This document shows, piece after piece, positions 10,713 to 21,785 of a DNA stretch of 64,000 nucleotides (position 1 is the stretch's first letter; every line of letters starts with the position of its first letter). The DNA comes from Heterocephalus glaber (lineage: Eukaryota > Chordata > Mammalia > Rodentia > Bathyergidae): positions 35,139,247 to 35,203,246 of the forward strand of contig NW_004624734.1 in the NCBI RefSeq assembly GCF_000247695.1. Direction: 5' to 3'. Both the position numbers and the translations under genes were made by a program. Under the pieces are notes generated by a model. That model saw only the letters and a program-made list of their open reading frames with translations. It was not told the origin of the DNA and ran no database searches.

Positions 10713-10781
10713 CTTTCTTTCTATCTTTCTTTCTTTCTCTCTTTCTTTCTTTCTTTCCTCCCTTCTTTCTTTCTTTTCTCT
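10713..10781. repeat. Imperfect (TTTC)n microsatellite
   Basis: Runs of tttc/ttct units with interruptions (tatc, tctc, ctcc). Pure pyrimidine on the plus strand apart from one a. Confidence 0.9.
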
Positions 10782-11431
10782 TCATGGCTGATCCTTCCTG
10801 TAGATTTCCATTACCTCCCAAAGTCATTGTGGATTTCCTTACCTCTCCAAATAGATGGCTCCGTGCCATTAACTTCGTAATTTTGTCTTTGAAAAATCTA
10901 ATCTTTGTATTATTCCCCTCTCTACTTTCCTTAACTTTTTAATAACAGACATGTCAGAACAGAAATTGATTCTAGTCTGGAACAGGCTGCAATACTGATG
11001 CCAAATAGATTGCAGAGGCTGGAGTGCTTCACTTGCACTTGACACAAACCCAATCAGGATATGAGAACCCTAGGATATTAGTCTTTTCTGCAGCTTCACA
11101 GTTGTTACAGAAGAAGGCACAATATTGATGTTTGTATATCTCCATGTAGTTCACACCCAAAAGTGAATGAGGGGGAGAGAGACATCCCTGACATTTATGT
11201 CTTAAACAAGACATGTGAACAGCCAAATACTATCTGACAGAACAAATATTTACTGTGCCCTCAACAGCCCTGAATGTCAGTCCACAGAGGATGAAGACTC
11301 TGATCCAAAGTTGACCAAGGGTCACCCGAGATACCAGCCCCCAGGAGCCGAGGATTAAGGATATTATATAACAACAAACCGTAGGCAAGCTCTATCTCAT
11401 TGGCCATCTATCCAAACTGGGTGTTTTCTGT
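10782..11431. other. Unique sequence
   Basis: No feature recognised. Short frame 11029-11226 (minus) has two CxxC-like spacings by chance but no zinc-finger pattern. Confidence 0.4.
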
Positions 11432-12928
11432 TCTTTTTTTAAATTAATTTTATTGGTACATTTAAGGTATACAATATAATGACATTCATCATTGGAAATT
11501 TGCATCTTTACATAATCTCTCTTGGTTCTTATTTTTCCCCCATTCCCCTGCCCTCCCTTCAACCCCTCCATCCCTCCCTATTTACAAAGACTTTGTTTCC
11601 ATTTTTTCTTTTTCTCATATTAATTCCATTGCTTTCTTTCCTTTCCCCTAGCCCTCCCACTTCCCCTTCCCCTTTGCCCCTTTTCTTCCTATTTCACATT
11701 ATCTATTATGCCTTTTAGTCCTTATTTACACTTTCAGTTTCTCACACTAGAGAAACTATTCAGTATTTATACATGTGTGTCCTATTTATTTCACTTAAGA
11801 GTATCACCTCAATGTGCATCCATTTAGCTATAAATGTCTCTAGTTTTTCATTCTTTATGGCTGAGTAATACTCTATTTTATTTTTTTAAAAAAACACATT
11901 TTCTTTATCCAGTCTCCAGTTGATGGGCAGTTGGTTTGCTTCCAAGTTTTAGCTATCATGAACTGTGCTGCTATGAATATGGGTACACACATATCACTGT
12001 GGTATGATTCTTTTAATTCTTTGGGGAAGATCCTCAGCAGGGAAATAGCTGGGTCAAATGGGACTTCTAGTCCTAGTTCTTTGAGGTATCTCCATACTGA
12101 TTTCCACAGTGGTTGCACCAGTCTACACTCGACCAGTGGAGCAGTGTTCCTCTTTCCCCACAGCCTGCCAGCATTTGTTATTGGTTGATTTCATAATAGC
12201 AGCCATTCTTTCTGGAGTGAGGTGGAATCTTGCTGTTCTTTTCATTTGCATCTCTCCAATGACAAGTAATGTTGAAGATTTTTTTCATATATTTATTTGC
12301 TATTTCTACTTCTTTGTCTGAGAAATGTCTGTACATTTCAGATGCCCATTTTTGGATTGGGTCCTTAAATTTGGGAGGTCTGATTTTTTTAAGTTCTTTA
12401 TAGATTCTGGATAGTAGACCTTTGTCTGAGGAACAGCAGGTGAAGATTTTTTCCCACATTGTGGGTTGTCTCTTCACACTGCTGGTTGTTTCTCTTGCTG
12501 TGCAGAAGCTTTTTAGTAAGAAGAGATCCCACTTGTTGATTGTTTGTGCTATTTCATGGGCAACTGAGGTTTTGTTCATAAAATCTTTCCTACACCAATA
12601 TCTTCAAGAGTTCTACCTAACCTCTATTCCAGCCGGTCAGCATTTCTGTTTTAATATTTAGATCTTTAATCCATTTCAATTTTAGTTTAGTGCATGGTGA
12701 GAAATATGGGTCTAGTTTTAATCTTTGGCAAGTTGAAACTCAATTTTTCCATTTATTAAAGAGGCTATCTTTCCTCCAGTGAGGTTGTTTGGCTCCTTTG
12801 TTGAAGATGAGGTGGCTGAGTGTGTCTGGAGTTGTTTCTGCATCTTCTTATCTGTTCCACTGGTCCTCCAGTCTGTTTCTTTGCCAGTACCATGCTATTT
12901 TTATCACAGTAGCTTTGTAGTATAGTTT
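11432..12928 (-). mobile_element. 5'-truncated LINE-1 (ORF2 3' part plus 3'UTR)
   Basis: A minus-strand L1. The T-run at 11433-11441 is the poly(A) end. About 11442-11870 is the 3'UTR, with the pyrimidine-rich (purine-rich on the sense strand) tract typical of mammalian L1 3'UTRs at 11530-11700. About 11870-12928 is the ORF2 3' region. Recognisable sequence stops abruptly near 12928, which is a 5' truncation. The 3'UTR is the same subfamily as the copy at 55.1-55.6 kb. I see no clear target-site duplication. Confidence 0.92.
11873..12579 (-). pseudogene. L1 ORF2p C-terminal fragment
   Basis: Two adjoining frames encode the ORF2p C-terminus. Frame 12579-12178 begins [18 protein letters not shown] and continues through '[20 protein letters not shown]'-type text, the conserved ORF2p region after the reverse transcriptase. 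Frame 12118-11873 begins MQPLWKSVWRYLKELGLEVP and reaches TWKQTNCPSTGDWIKKM, the standard ORF2p C-terminal motif. The frame changes between 12178 and 12118, so the copy carries at least one frameshift. It lacks the endonuclease and reverse transcriptase domains and is dead. Confidence 0.92.
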
Positions 12929-13504
12929 CATTTCCTGCATTCTCTATGGGTTCGTGTTCCTAAGGGCAAGTATTTGTGAGACCTTTTCATTCTCCTACAC
13001 TCTGATCTCCAGGAGAGTCTTGCACACAGCAGTCAGATGAAGTATAAGAACAGAGATCTTGTTAAGATTTGCTAATTCTCATCCAAAAAGAAAATTGGAC
13101 TCTTAAAGACCTGTAGCGACATCACTGCTGACTGTAAACCAGGAGATGAGAGGCTGGTTAGAAAAGCACTTGAGGCATTTCTGCAGCAGAATCATCAGCA
13201 AACCACATAGCAGAAGGGTGAGGTGGGGGGTTGCCACTAACAAACCTGGCAGTTGCGCTGGGACTTGTCAAGAACTCATGCTCACTTCAGCAACATTATT
13301 TTTTTTTAGACAAGAAATTTCTGATTAATAGCCTCCTAGAGTGATAGTGTTTAATTGATACTGGCCACAAAGGCATTTGAGAAGTTTTGTGCTGTCTTTT
13401 ATATGAGATATTTCAAGTGCTGCTGGCACCATTGGGCAGCAGCTCTTTATCTGTCTGCCCCCTACTTCCCTAGCCGACCTTCTTTTCCAGGGAAGCTGTA
13501 TGCG
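12929..13504. other. Unique sequence
   Basis: No gene or repeat recognised. There is a T-run near 13299-13306. Confidence 0.4.
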
Positions 13505-13695
13505 TCAGAGTCAGGCTGCCTGTTTCTGATTTGATTATATTGAGCAAGCCGTTTAACCTTCCTCGCCTCCATATCTTCCACTACCTAAGATCTTAGAGAG
13601 GAATTAAAGGAGAAAATGTCTCTAAAGCTCTTCTGTGGCCTGGGATTTTTGTGGCAAGCACTCATTAAATGCTTGCTCTCGTTACTGCCATTTTG
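13505..13695 (+). mobile_element. MIR SINE fossil
   Basis: Follows the MIR order: 'gagtcaggctgcctg', 'gagcaagccgtttaacctt', 'aagcactcattaaatgcttg'. Diverged, and boundaries approximate. Confidence 0.55.
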
Positions 13696-13839
13696 ACACA
13701 TGCCAGGCTGGTTAGAGCTGAGCTGGGGAGATGAGGGCATTCCTTTGCCTTGGTCTCAGGGCAGTGTGGGATGAGCAGGGAAGACAACACTCCCCGAAGA
13801 TGCCCACATAGGGGAATCTGCAGAGGGTACTTTGCATAG

Positions 13840-14235
13840 CAAGGGACTTTGCCACTGTGATTAAGTTAAGGACCTGGAGATGAGGCTGTGATCCTGGAGT
13901 GTCCAAGGGGGCCCAGTGTAATCATATGGTCTTCATCCCACAGAGGCAGGAGGGTCACAACCGGAAGCAGACCTGACAGCAAGGGCAGACATCAGAAAGG
14001 AGAGAGGATTCAATGACAGAGGAGGCAGAGTGTGATCCACAGAATCCTGGCTGCCCCTAGAAACTGGAAAAGGCAAAGGTGCAGATGCTCCTGGAGCTTC
14101 CAGGAGAACACAGACCTGCTGTGCTTTAAACTAGTGAGACTTCTGAGCTCCAGAACTGTAAGGCAACGAATTTATGTTATTTTAAGCCATGGTGTTTATG
14201 ATAATTTGGTGCAGTAGCCCTGGGAAATAATCATA
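13840..14235 (+). mobile_element. MLT1-type MaLR LTR
   Basis: Matches the MLT1 consensus in order: 'gattaagttaaggacctgga', 'gatgaggctgtgatcctgga', then 'actggaaaaggcaaag', 'acttctgagctccagaactg' and 'ttattttaagccatggtgtt'. This is a solo LTR of a non-autonomous ERVL-MaLR element. Confidence 0.8.
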
Positions 14236-15502
14236 CTGAGTGATGGTGGGGACCTGTGGGGACACACAGGAGCAGAGGCAGGAGCATTGCAGAAACAGGA
14301 AGGATGGCCTGGGATGCAGACCCCGTCCCACGGGGTGGGGTGGGGGTGGGGGGATCACTCCACAGAGAAGGGCAGCTGCCTGCCTTTCTGTAAGGTGCCA
14401 GTGGCAGCGGAGACCTTCGCACAAGTCCTTGAAGGGATGGGGACCTTGTGTGTCATAGAGACACCATGGTAAAGTAGAAGACAGGAATTGGGAACTGTGA
14501 GCCCCTTCACAGTACAGGGCTGCTCGCGTCTCTGTCCTCAGAGTCCCCCAGAAGAAGGTAGGTTGGAAGGTGGGTGGGTACAGTTCCACATCCTGCTGAG
14601 GGACTCCTGGGCTTCCACACAGGCTTATGAGACTGTCTCACCAGGCACTCCAAAACTCTGTTCTTTTTCCCAAACTGAGCCTCCCTGCTCAGTTCTCAAA
14701 GGTACTTATTGAGTGGTTGAATGTGTGGACTAATGAATAATTGAGTGGGCAAGGAAAAAGAACCCAAACATTATCACAAATGTTACCATTTCTCTTATTG
14801 TAGAGGTGGGAGGCTGGGAGTGAGATGGAGACTGGGGAAAGTTCCTTTTCTCCTTTAATCTCACCAGGAAGGGCCACTTGAGCAAGTTCCCTGCCTGCAG
14901 TTGGACATGCTGCTGGCGTCCTTGGGCCCCAAACAGAAAAGTGATTCCAAGCCCTGCTTGCTACTGCTGTACTTGATATGCAGACAAATGCTCCCAGCTT
15001 GCTAAAAATCCAAGGGGGTGGATACAAATAACCCATAATCAATGTTGGATTTGCCAACAGCCAAAAGAAAAATGAACCTTTAATTGAGCAAGATTTGGCA
15101 TCAATCAATGATGTGACTTTAGTCAGGCAAAACCAACAGATTACTGAGCCTGACACCCAACTGTGAGAATTGTTCTGCATGGAGTAAAGAATGCCAACTG
15201 TGGGTATGAGGCACATCTCCCCAGGCTCAGGACCATAGCTCACTGTGAAAAAGCACCTCTTTCTACTGTTTTCAAATCTTTGATTTTCTTTCTTTTTTTT
15301 TTTTTAAATTATGTTCTAGCAGAGCTTAACTTACGTTGTAACTCCAAGCTCCTTCCCAGGAAGCTTGTGTTCCATTATATGACAACAGTCATTTCTAAGA
15401 GACAATTGGAGCCAATACAGTCTACAGGTTGTAGCAGAAGCCAGAAAGCTGAGAGAAAGAAGAGCTCAAAGTCACCAATAGCAGGGAGCCCAAGAAGTAT
15501 AT
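14236..15502. other. Unique sequence, G-rich patch
   Basis: A G-rich run at about 14330-14352 (ggggtggggtgggggtgggggg-type) could form a G-quadruplex on the plus strand. Overlapping frames on both strands (for example 14182-14589 and 14689-15243, minus) show no known domain. A T-run lies at 15293-15305. Confidence 0.45.
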
Positions 15503-15945
15503 TGGGCAAGATGGTGGCCACGGCTGAAGCACACATTTTGGATCTTCGTAAATCTCCGCCTAAAAACAGTCAGAGATACTAAACAGCAAACTAAGAAAAC
15601 CTGGCCATAACTGGCAGCTTTATCACAGAACTAGCTGAACGAGCTCCTGGTACAAGCAGGTTGGAATCAGCCACCAGCAGCTCTAAGCCTTGAGTGCTCT
15701 CTTAGGCTTCGGGGGTAAACAGGAGAACCCAACGGAGCCAGCAGAGAGCAAGCACTGCAGGCCTGGCTGAGCTGTGTGCAGGCCCACTGGGGAGCGAAAG
15801 GAACCCGCAGAGGGCTCCAGACTGTGAACTTAGAACTTGGAAACTGACCAGCAGGGCTCCCCTCTAGACCAAGGCCCCCAGTGAGAGGAACCTGAGAGGG
15901 GAATCAGAACCAAGCAAGGGTGGTGTGCAAACTGACTCAGCAAAA
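15503..15945 (+). mobile_element. Orphan LINE-1 5'UTR fragment
   Basis: Starts with 'gggcaagatggtggccacgg', the typical 5' start of mammalian L1 promoters (GGCAAGATGGCGG-like). The GC-rich 5'UTR text that follows includes 'aactgaccagcagggctcc' and 'ccagtgagaggaacctgaga'. No ORF1 follows after about 15945, so this is a 3'-truncated or rearranged copy, which is unusual because L1s normally lose their 5' end. Confidence 0.55.
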
Positions 15946-16389
15946 TCCAGCTGCAGATAGGTGTGCTGAGATCCCTCTCTCCTTCCTGCATGGATGCCAT
16001 GCTGGCTGTCACTTTCCTGGACCCTCCTGTTGCCCTCAGGCCACTGTGTGAACACCGTTCTGCAGCTCCCACACTCATTGCTCTCTTTCAGACAGGTTTG
16101 GTACTCACTCTCTGACTTCATGCATAATTCCAATCAGTCCTAATTCTGCCCACTGGAGCTACAAAGAAGACTCCTTCCTCCCTTCTCCATATGAAGGGTT
16201 TGAAATATTTGACAGCAGCTATCAGGGGTCCTCTACCAACACCTCTTTTTTAGGCCAGGCATCTCCAGTTTTTTCAAAAGTTCCCTCTAGGATGTGGCTT
16301 CCAGAACCCTCATCCTTGGCCGCCTGCCTCTGTGCTCCCTCCCTGCAATTCAGAGAAGCAGCAGGGCCGACCGAAATAATACTACTCCT
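15946..16389. other. Unique sequence
   Basis: No recognised feature. Two overlapping minus-strand frames of 82-89 codons are not supported as genes. Confidence 0.4.
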
Positions 16390-16504
16390 GGTACCAGAGA
16401 GCTTGTGTTTAAGATCTGGAACTTCTACCCCCTGGCCAGCCTATGACCCTCTCAGAGCCTCTGTTTTCTCATCTTCCATATAGTTTAGATTGAAACATCC
16501 CTCA
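16390..16504 (+). mobile_element. MIR fossil, left part (split)
   Basis: 'gtgtttaagatctggaactt' through 'cagagcctctgttttctcat' resembles the first two thirds of MIR. The matching tail resumes at 16825 on the other side of an LTR. Confidence 0.5.
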
Positions 16505-16822
16505 ACATTCTCATGTGTGTGGAAATGACTGGATCATGGGGGCGATATAGCTACCTTATGCTTAGTAGTCGGGGCCTGGTTGAGGTGGGTCACTCGGGTC
16601 GTGACCTGGGTGTATTCTTGTCCTTGATTCCTCCCTTTCTCTCTGCTTCCTGGCTGCTATGGGTTGAGCACCTTTGCCTCCATCATCCCCCTCTGCCATT
16701 CTTTTTCTGCCATAGAGCCAGCTGACCATGCACTGAAACCACGAGCCCAAACTAACCTCTCCTCCTTTAAATTGTGAATGTTGGGTATTACATCCCAGTA
16801 ATAGGAAAGTGATAAAGACAGA
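16505..16822 (+). mobile_element. MaLR LTR (MT/MST-like)
   Basis: Matches the rodent MaLR LTR body in order: 'gactggatcatgggggcg', 'tggctgctatgggttgagca', 'ctctgccattctttttctgc', 'agccagctgaccatgcactg', 'accacgagcccaaacta', 'cctcctttaaattgtgaatg', then 'gtgataaagaca'. A solo LTR inserted in an older MIR. Confidence 0.8.
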
Positions 16823-16824
16823 GG

Positions 16825-16905
16825 ATAATGTTAAATCATAGGTTTACTGTAAGGCTCAGTGAGATAATGAATGCATCCTCTCTGAGTACTCTAGAGGTAA
16901 AAATA
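16825..16905 (+). mobile_element. MIR fossil, right part (split)
   Basis: 'gtttactgtaaggctcagtg' then 'agataatgaatgcatcc' matches the MIR tail region (tgaggattaaatgagataatg...). It continues the MIR that starts at 16390. Confidence 0.5.
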
Positions 16906-19900
16906 TACGTGTTTGCGTATTATTTTTCAACATCGTCCAATCAGTGACACCTGACATTGCACCTCTGAAAGAGACCATTCCAGAAGTGCCTGCTCAGGGG
17001 AACATGCAGCGGGACCATCCCCTCCTTATTCTACTCTCTGGGCTTCTTCTGTTGCAGTTGAAGTTACACAAACTTGGCAGGTCCTTACTGAGCTGGCGGT
17101 CAACTGAGCCAGAGCCACTCCATTTATTTTAGGTTCTTAATTGTCTTAGACAAGGTAATACATAATATAACACATCACCTTAATGAAGACAGCTGCTGTC
17201 AGCCCACACAAAGGGCCTCGTGTTCAGAAACAGATCAGCTCATCATTCTTTCCCCAACTTGGTCACAGGATGCTTTATTTGAGGAGTGAGAGAATACAGA
17301 GATTATTGTTTCTCACTGTTATGTTCAAATACATCCCATTCTCATTTCCTCAATATCGTATTGATCTTCAACCCAAGAATCAATTTAAACTTTAAGTTAT
17401 TCTCATCTTTGGCCTATTCTACTTCTTCTGGATAAAAACTCCATACCCACTGTAAGATTTAGCACATCCTTTTATTCAACCATGACTTCCCACTTTCACA
17501 TTTCACAGGGGATTCCTACCAATGTCGAGATTTGTTCAGCACATCTACCCTAGGGCCCACAGGTTCTTGAGTATTTCCTTAATTACTGCTCTCAAATTCA
17601 GCCATTTTTAAAAGTCAGCAATAAGGTTTTAGGAAATGCATGTGATTAGCTGCTTTAATGAAAGGGTGCTTAAAGAAATAAGAGGCAAAGCACATTATTC
17701 ACTTTGGTTAAATAAACTGAACCTCTGGGGGCCTGGCTGCTTGGCTCTACAGGCCAGAATCAACAAACTAATGCCCGTGTAGCTCGAAATGCCAGCCAAG
17801 AGCTTAGGAAGAAATAAACAGCTTCCTGGGGACTAGTGTTGAGAGTCAAAACACTCCCATGTTATTGGGTTCATTTTCCTGTACACACTGAGAACACACA
17901 TAGCTTCCTCTTATACCTGATCTCTAACAAGATTACTAACCTCACACGTTTTATTAGAGAAACAGTGACAATAATTTATTGCTGTACAACAACAGCACCA
18001 TACAATCACAGTAAGACAAGGAATGAATTCTCACCTCACAGGACTTCAAAGAGAAAAGAAGTTGGCAATTAACAAATGAGGAACTCTGGAGGACAGTCCC
18101 AGTGGTGATAGGTCCCAGGTGATGTTGATGGAACATCCACCAAACCACCTCTAGCTTTTGAGAAGCTAAGCAAATGAAAGACCTCTGTGACATTTGTGCC
18201 CGCGTGGCTAGCTCCAGGTCTTGTTTGGCTGTATCTTAACCCCAAACGTGTTTACTGAATGTCCAAGACAACATGGATGGACTTTCTCTGCCTCATTGCT
18301 CCTTACACTGATGCTCCCTTGTAGTTTATGATATTTAGAGAACTACCTTTCAATTTTCTTTGGGTGTCTCCCAAAGAGATTGAGTATTCTGTGCGTACAA
18401 GAGCTGAACTTCAGACTCCTTTCTCTGGCTCCGCACTCAGCTCTTCATCCCTGGCCCTCCCTAAAGCAAACACCACACCCAACAGACATTGCCTGACAAG
18501 GCCACACATGTACTCCAAGAAATCAATGTGCTATCAGTCTTGAATTGCACAGCACTGCTTAAGAAGGTCTATTAAGAGGCGGGGATTGAGGCTTGGGAAC
18601 TTTCCTATAAAAAAATCATCTCTTTTTGTGCTCACTGCTGACCCTGTGATTTATTTGTCCTTTGATATATTTTTGTCTTGGCCATATTTAATTTTTAATC
18701 AGGCCATTAGGGTTTAGTTACTCTTTCAGGTAGTAAGTTGAAGAGAGGCCACTTTTTAAATTGCCAGTATTCCAAAGAGTCAGGTTTGAGGCCAAAAGCC
18801 ACTCCTAGGCAAGAAAGGTCAAGTGTGGATGTTCACCCAAGGAACAGCAGGGCAGCCACCTGCCTCCAACCAGAGACAACGTGGATTGCAGAGAAGCCTG
18901 TTTCCCATCTGTGGTAGCCTATAACGTGGCTATTGGCTGAGGCCAAGTCAATATTTTTCCCCCATTTTGCAATCAACTAGTTATAAGCTCCTGGGGATTT
19001 CTTGGAAGAAAACAATAGATCAGCAGGAAGGTGAAGAAGATAAATGAACATAGACCATGGAACAAGAGCCAAATTCTATTAAAGACTCAGCTAACCTCAT
19101 GTCGTGGGGGCAACAGTCTGACTGTATGAGGCAGCTGGCTCTGTTCTAAAACTAGACACATCTGGAAATGATCCTTTTGCAGTTTGCTTGGCCCCTTTCT
19201 GATGGCCAGACCTCACCACCTTGCCTTCTACAGCATAGACCACAAACGCACATATGATCTACCTGACCTGGCACCTCTCTGACAATGACTTCACGGTCAG
19301 GGACAGGTCACCACGTGTATAAACAGGTCTCAAACATATAGAAGAAGCATGCTAGAGAAGGAGCAGGCCCATCACTCACAGTCACTATCCTTCAGTGTGC
19401 CTTTGGCCGAATACCGAATAACAACAGAGACCCTTTTATAATGGACTAGCAACTCCCCAATGGTCCACACCACAATGGTTAATAGACAGTGGTCTCTGGA
19501 AGAGTAGACCTGAGTTAGCCTCAAAGACCCTAAGTCTAGAGGGTAAATGAGGGTGATGGGTAATGCTTCTGCTCTCTCTCACCATCACATAAAGGGAATT
19601 TCCTCAGACCCACAGGGCTAACCACCCATTCTATGAAGACTGAGTATAAGAACCGCTGGCAACATGCTGCCAAACACATTTGTTAAAAGTTAGAGAATAC
19701 AAATAAGGAAAAACCAATCAAAACAAGGCATACCTGAAGGACTGGCCTCTTCTTTAGTGGACTGAGCATTTCCTATACTTGGTATAGGTGGTATAGGTGT
19801 AGAACTCTCCACTGAAGCCTAGCCTGGAGGGTGAACCCAGTTGTATCTTTGCTGTGGACTGTCCATGTCCCAAGCTATGTCTGTCATGAAAAGCACCACT

Positions 19901-20214
19901 TCTCTCTATTCTAAACCACCTTCCTTGTAAAAGCAAGAACATTAATAGGCACAATTAGTATCTATCCCAATTGGTAGAATGACTGAAACAGCACTGACTA
20001 GACAAGCCCAAGACAGAGAAGGGCAGCCCTTTGCACAGCCACCTCGGTAACTGGGAAAGAAAGCTCATGTGACAGTTTGGAGACATAGGCTGCACTGGGG
20101 GTAGACACAGTCACATAAGGCCCCATTCCATTTAACAACTGAACCTATAGAGAACGGAATTAAGGTGTGCTGTGTACATGTACCAACTCCACACAGGAAT
20201 GTAAGCATGAACTG
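16906..20214. other. 3.3 kb without recognised gene or repeat
   Basis: Mixed-composition sequence. Frames up to 79 codons occur on both strands without family resemblance. A nine-base direct repeat (ggtataggt twice, about 19783-19800) is the only local pattern I noticed. Old, unrecognised repeats are likely. Confidence 0.4.
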
Positions 20215-20594
20215 TGTCTTAGTTACTTTTTTCATTGCAAGGACAAAATACCTGACACCCAAAGGAGGAAAGGTTTATTTAGCTCACAGTTTGCAGAAGT
20301 TTCAGTCCATAATTGGCTGGTTCCAAGGCAGGGTGGCATTTCAAGAGAAACAGTTTGTGGTGGGCAGAAGGTAGCAAAGCAACCAGGGATAACCACAGCT
20401 CTTTCTATCCCTTATATCTTATCCAGGCTACTTAGGGCAGGTAGCACTCACACCCTTAATCCTAGTGCCCTTGAACCTAGCATTGCACCTTGAATCAATC
20501 CCAGTGTCACACACTGTAGATCCAGCCACCTCTGATAAAGCCTCACCCATGACTGCAGGAGGCTTTGGGGGCAATCTAGACCCAAGCCATAACA
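20215..20594 (-). mobile_element. MaLR-type LTR, copy 1
   Basis: The reverse complement begins TGTTATGGCTTGGGTCTAGA and ends ...AAGTAACTAAGACA, with the typical MaLR internal order: 'ataaacctttcctcc' and 'tcatagtttgtaaact'-like segments near the 3' end. A second copy in the same orientation lies at 54405-54797 and shares long blocks such as 'ggaggctttgggg/agggg', 'tccagccacctc/atctt' and 'gtttcagtcc'. A solo LTR. Confidence 0.8.
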
Positions 20595-21148
20595 TACTAA
20601 TAAAGAAAATGATCTGAAAAAATAAAATAAATAATAGTAGACTGTTAAAAAAATAATTGAACTTGACCTTCATTCTGACTCAGCAATGTATTCTAGTACA
20701 GTAGTGAGCTTCTGACATTTCAGGATTTGGAGGACAGCCACAGTCGAGGCAGACACGTGGTTTCTGTGATTTTCCTTTGGGGATAGAAATAGAGTAAGGG
20801 GAGATACCGGAGAGGAATCATTTGGCTGCATGAAAACCACTCATTCAAATTTAAATACAGGGAAATGTATCCTAAAGATCCGTATGAAATATGATCCAAG
20901 GAGAAGGTGACCAAGTAGACTCTGAAGCCAGGACCATTCACCATTCTAAGGGCCTCTGCAACAAAGCCTAGACCTTCTTCCTAGTCCTCTTGAGATCTGA
21001 CCCTTCACACTGGTTTTTCAAAAGGAGAAATCTGGCTGGCTCCTGAGCAGTCTGGATTGGTTCCTTCTTGGTCAACTGCAATTAGGGTGTGAAGGAGAGG
21101 GCAATTAAGGTAGAAAGACAACCCACTGGCTGGTTGGGATGACGTACA
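20595..21148. other. Unique sequence
   Basis: No gene recognised. The minus-strand frames at 20428-20673 and 20720-20944 have no family resemblance. Confidence 0.4.
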
Positions 21149-21325
21149 AGGGGTGATTGAAAAATAGGTTGAATATTTAAATTTTTTTAAATGTACCACA
21201 GAATAAAACACATTTTCATTAATCCCTCGTAAAACACTCCCCCTCGCTTTGAGCACACTTATCCCATGGTTCTTGCTATTTTTTCTAGAAGTTCTGGAAA
21301 TCTACTGTCATGAGTGTCTTTATAA
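21149..21325 (-). mobile_element. Mariner 3' end fragment (minus)
   Basis: On the minus strand, 21320 down to about 21230 translates, with two in-frame stops, to a degenerate mariner transposase C-terminus. The recognisable parts are DFQNF and QEPWDKCAQSEGECF, which match the family pattern DFQ.CF.KW.ERWDKC..S.GEYFEGD. An AT-rich 3'UTR follows, then an outer end reading 'ggggtgattgaaaaat' on the plus strand. That fits a Tc1/mariner terminal inverted repeat next to a TA at 21145-21146. It lies head-to-head with a plus-strand fragment. Confidence 0.75.
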
Positions 21326-21374
21326 GACATGATCAAACATATGGTAAATGCTGCTTCTAAGTGCCATCCAATAG

Positions 21375-21628
21375 AAAGGCAGACCCCTAAAAACATTACC
21401 ACGTGTCCTCATGCACCTTGTTCGCCAGATCTGGGGTCCTGTGACTTCTGGCTCTTCCTCAAAGCCAAAATGACTGTAAAAGGTAAATGTTTGGAATCGA
21501 TTCAAGTCATTGAAGCAGTCACCACAATGCAACTCAGACACTGGTACACAGTATTTTCAGGGAAATTTTGAGGGGGATTAATGGCATTGCATTTTTACTA
21601 TAATAAAATATTTTAAATTTAAACACAA
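21375..21628 (+). mobile_element. Mariner transposase fragment (plus)
   Basis: The plus-strand frame contains APCSPDLGSCDFWLF, the mariner signature around the third catalytic aspartate (consensus PYSPDLAPCDFFLF). It continues KAKMTVKGKCLESIQVIEA, the conserved stretch that follows. Soon afterwards come a stop and 'ggaaattttgaggggga', a remnant of the terminal YFEGD motif. The intervening 30 or so codons are missing, so the copy carries an internal deletion. It cannot encode transposase. Confidence 0.85.
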
Positions 21629-21636
21629 GCTCATTT

Positions 21637-21785
21637 TTTTTTAGTTTCCTGAGACAGGGCCTCACGATTTAGGGTGGCCCTGAACTTATTACATAACCTA
21701 GGCTGGCCTCAAATTCATAGCAATCCTCCTGCCTCAGCCTCCGGAGCACTGAGATAATAGGGATATACCATCATGCCTGGCTCAC
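21637..21785 (-). mobile_element. B1 SINE
   Basis: Reverse complement of a B1 body: 'gagacagggcctcacgattt', 'taggctggcctcaaattcat', 'atcctcctgcctcagcctcc', 'accatcatgcctggct'. The T-run at 21637-21645 is the A-tail. It lies directly at the end of the plus-strand mariner fragment and may have truncated it. Confidence 0.9.

Noticed and set aside
11479..12321. Several plus-strand frames of 70-85 codons
   Set aside because: Antisense of L1 ORF2 and its 3'UTR; the sense strand is clearly L1.
14689..15243. 184-codon minus-strand open frame, the longest in the window
   Set aside because: No family resemblance, mixed hydrophobic and low-information composition, and overlapping frames on the other strand. 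Frames of this length are expected by chance in 64 kb.
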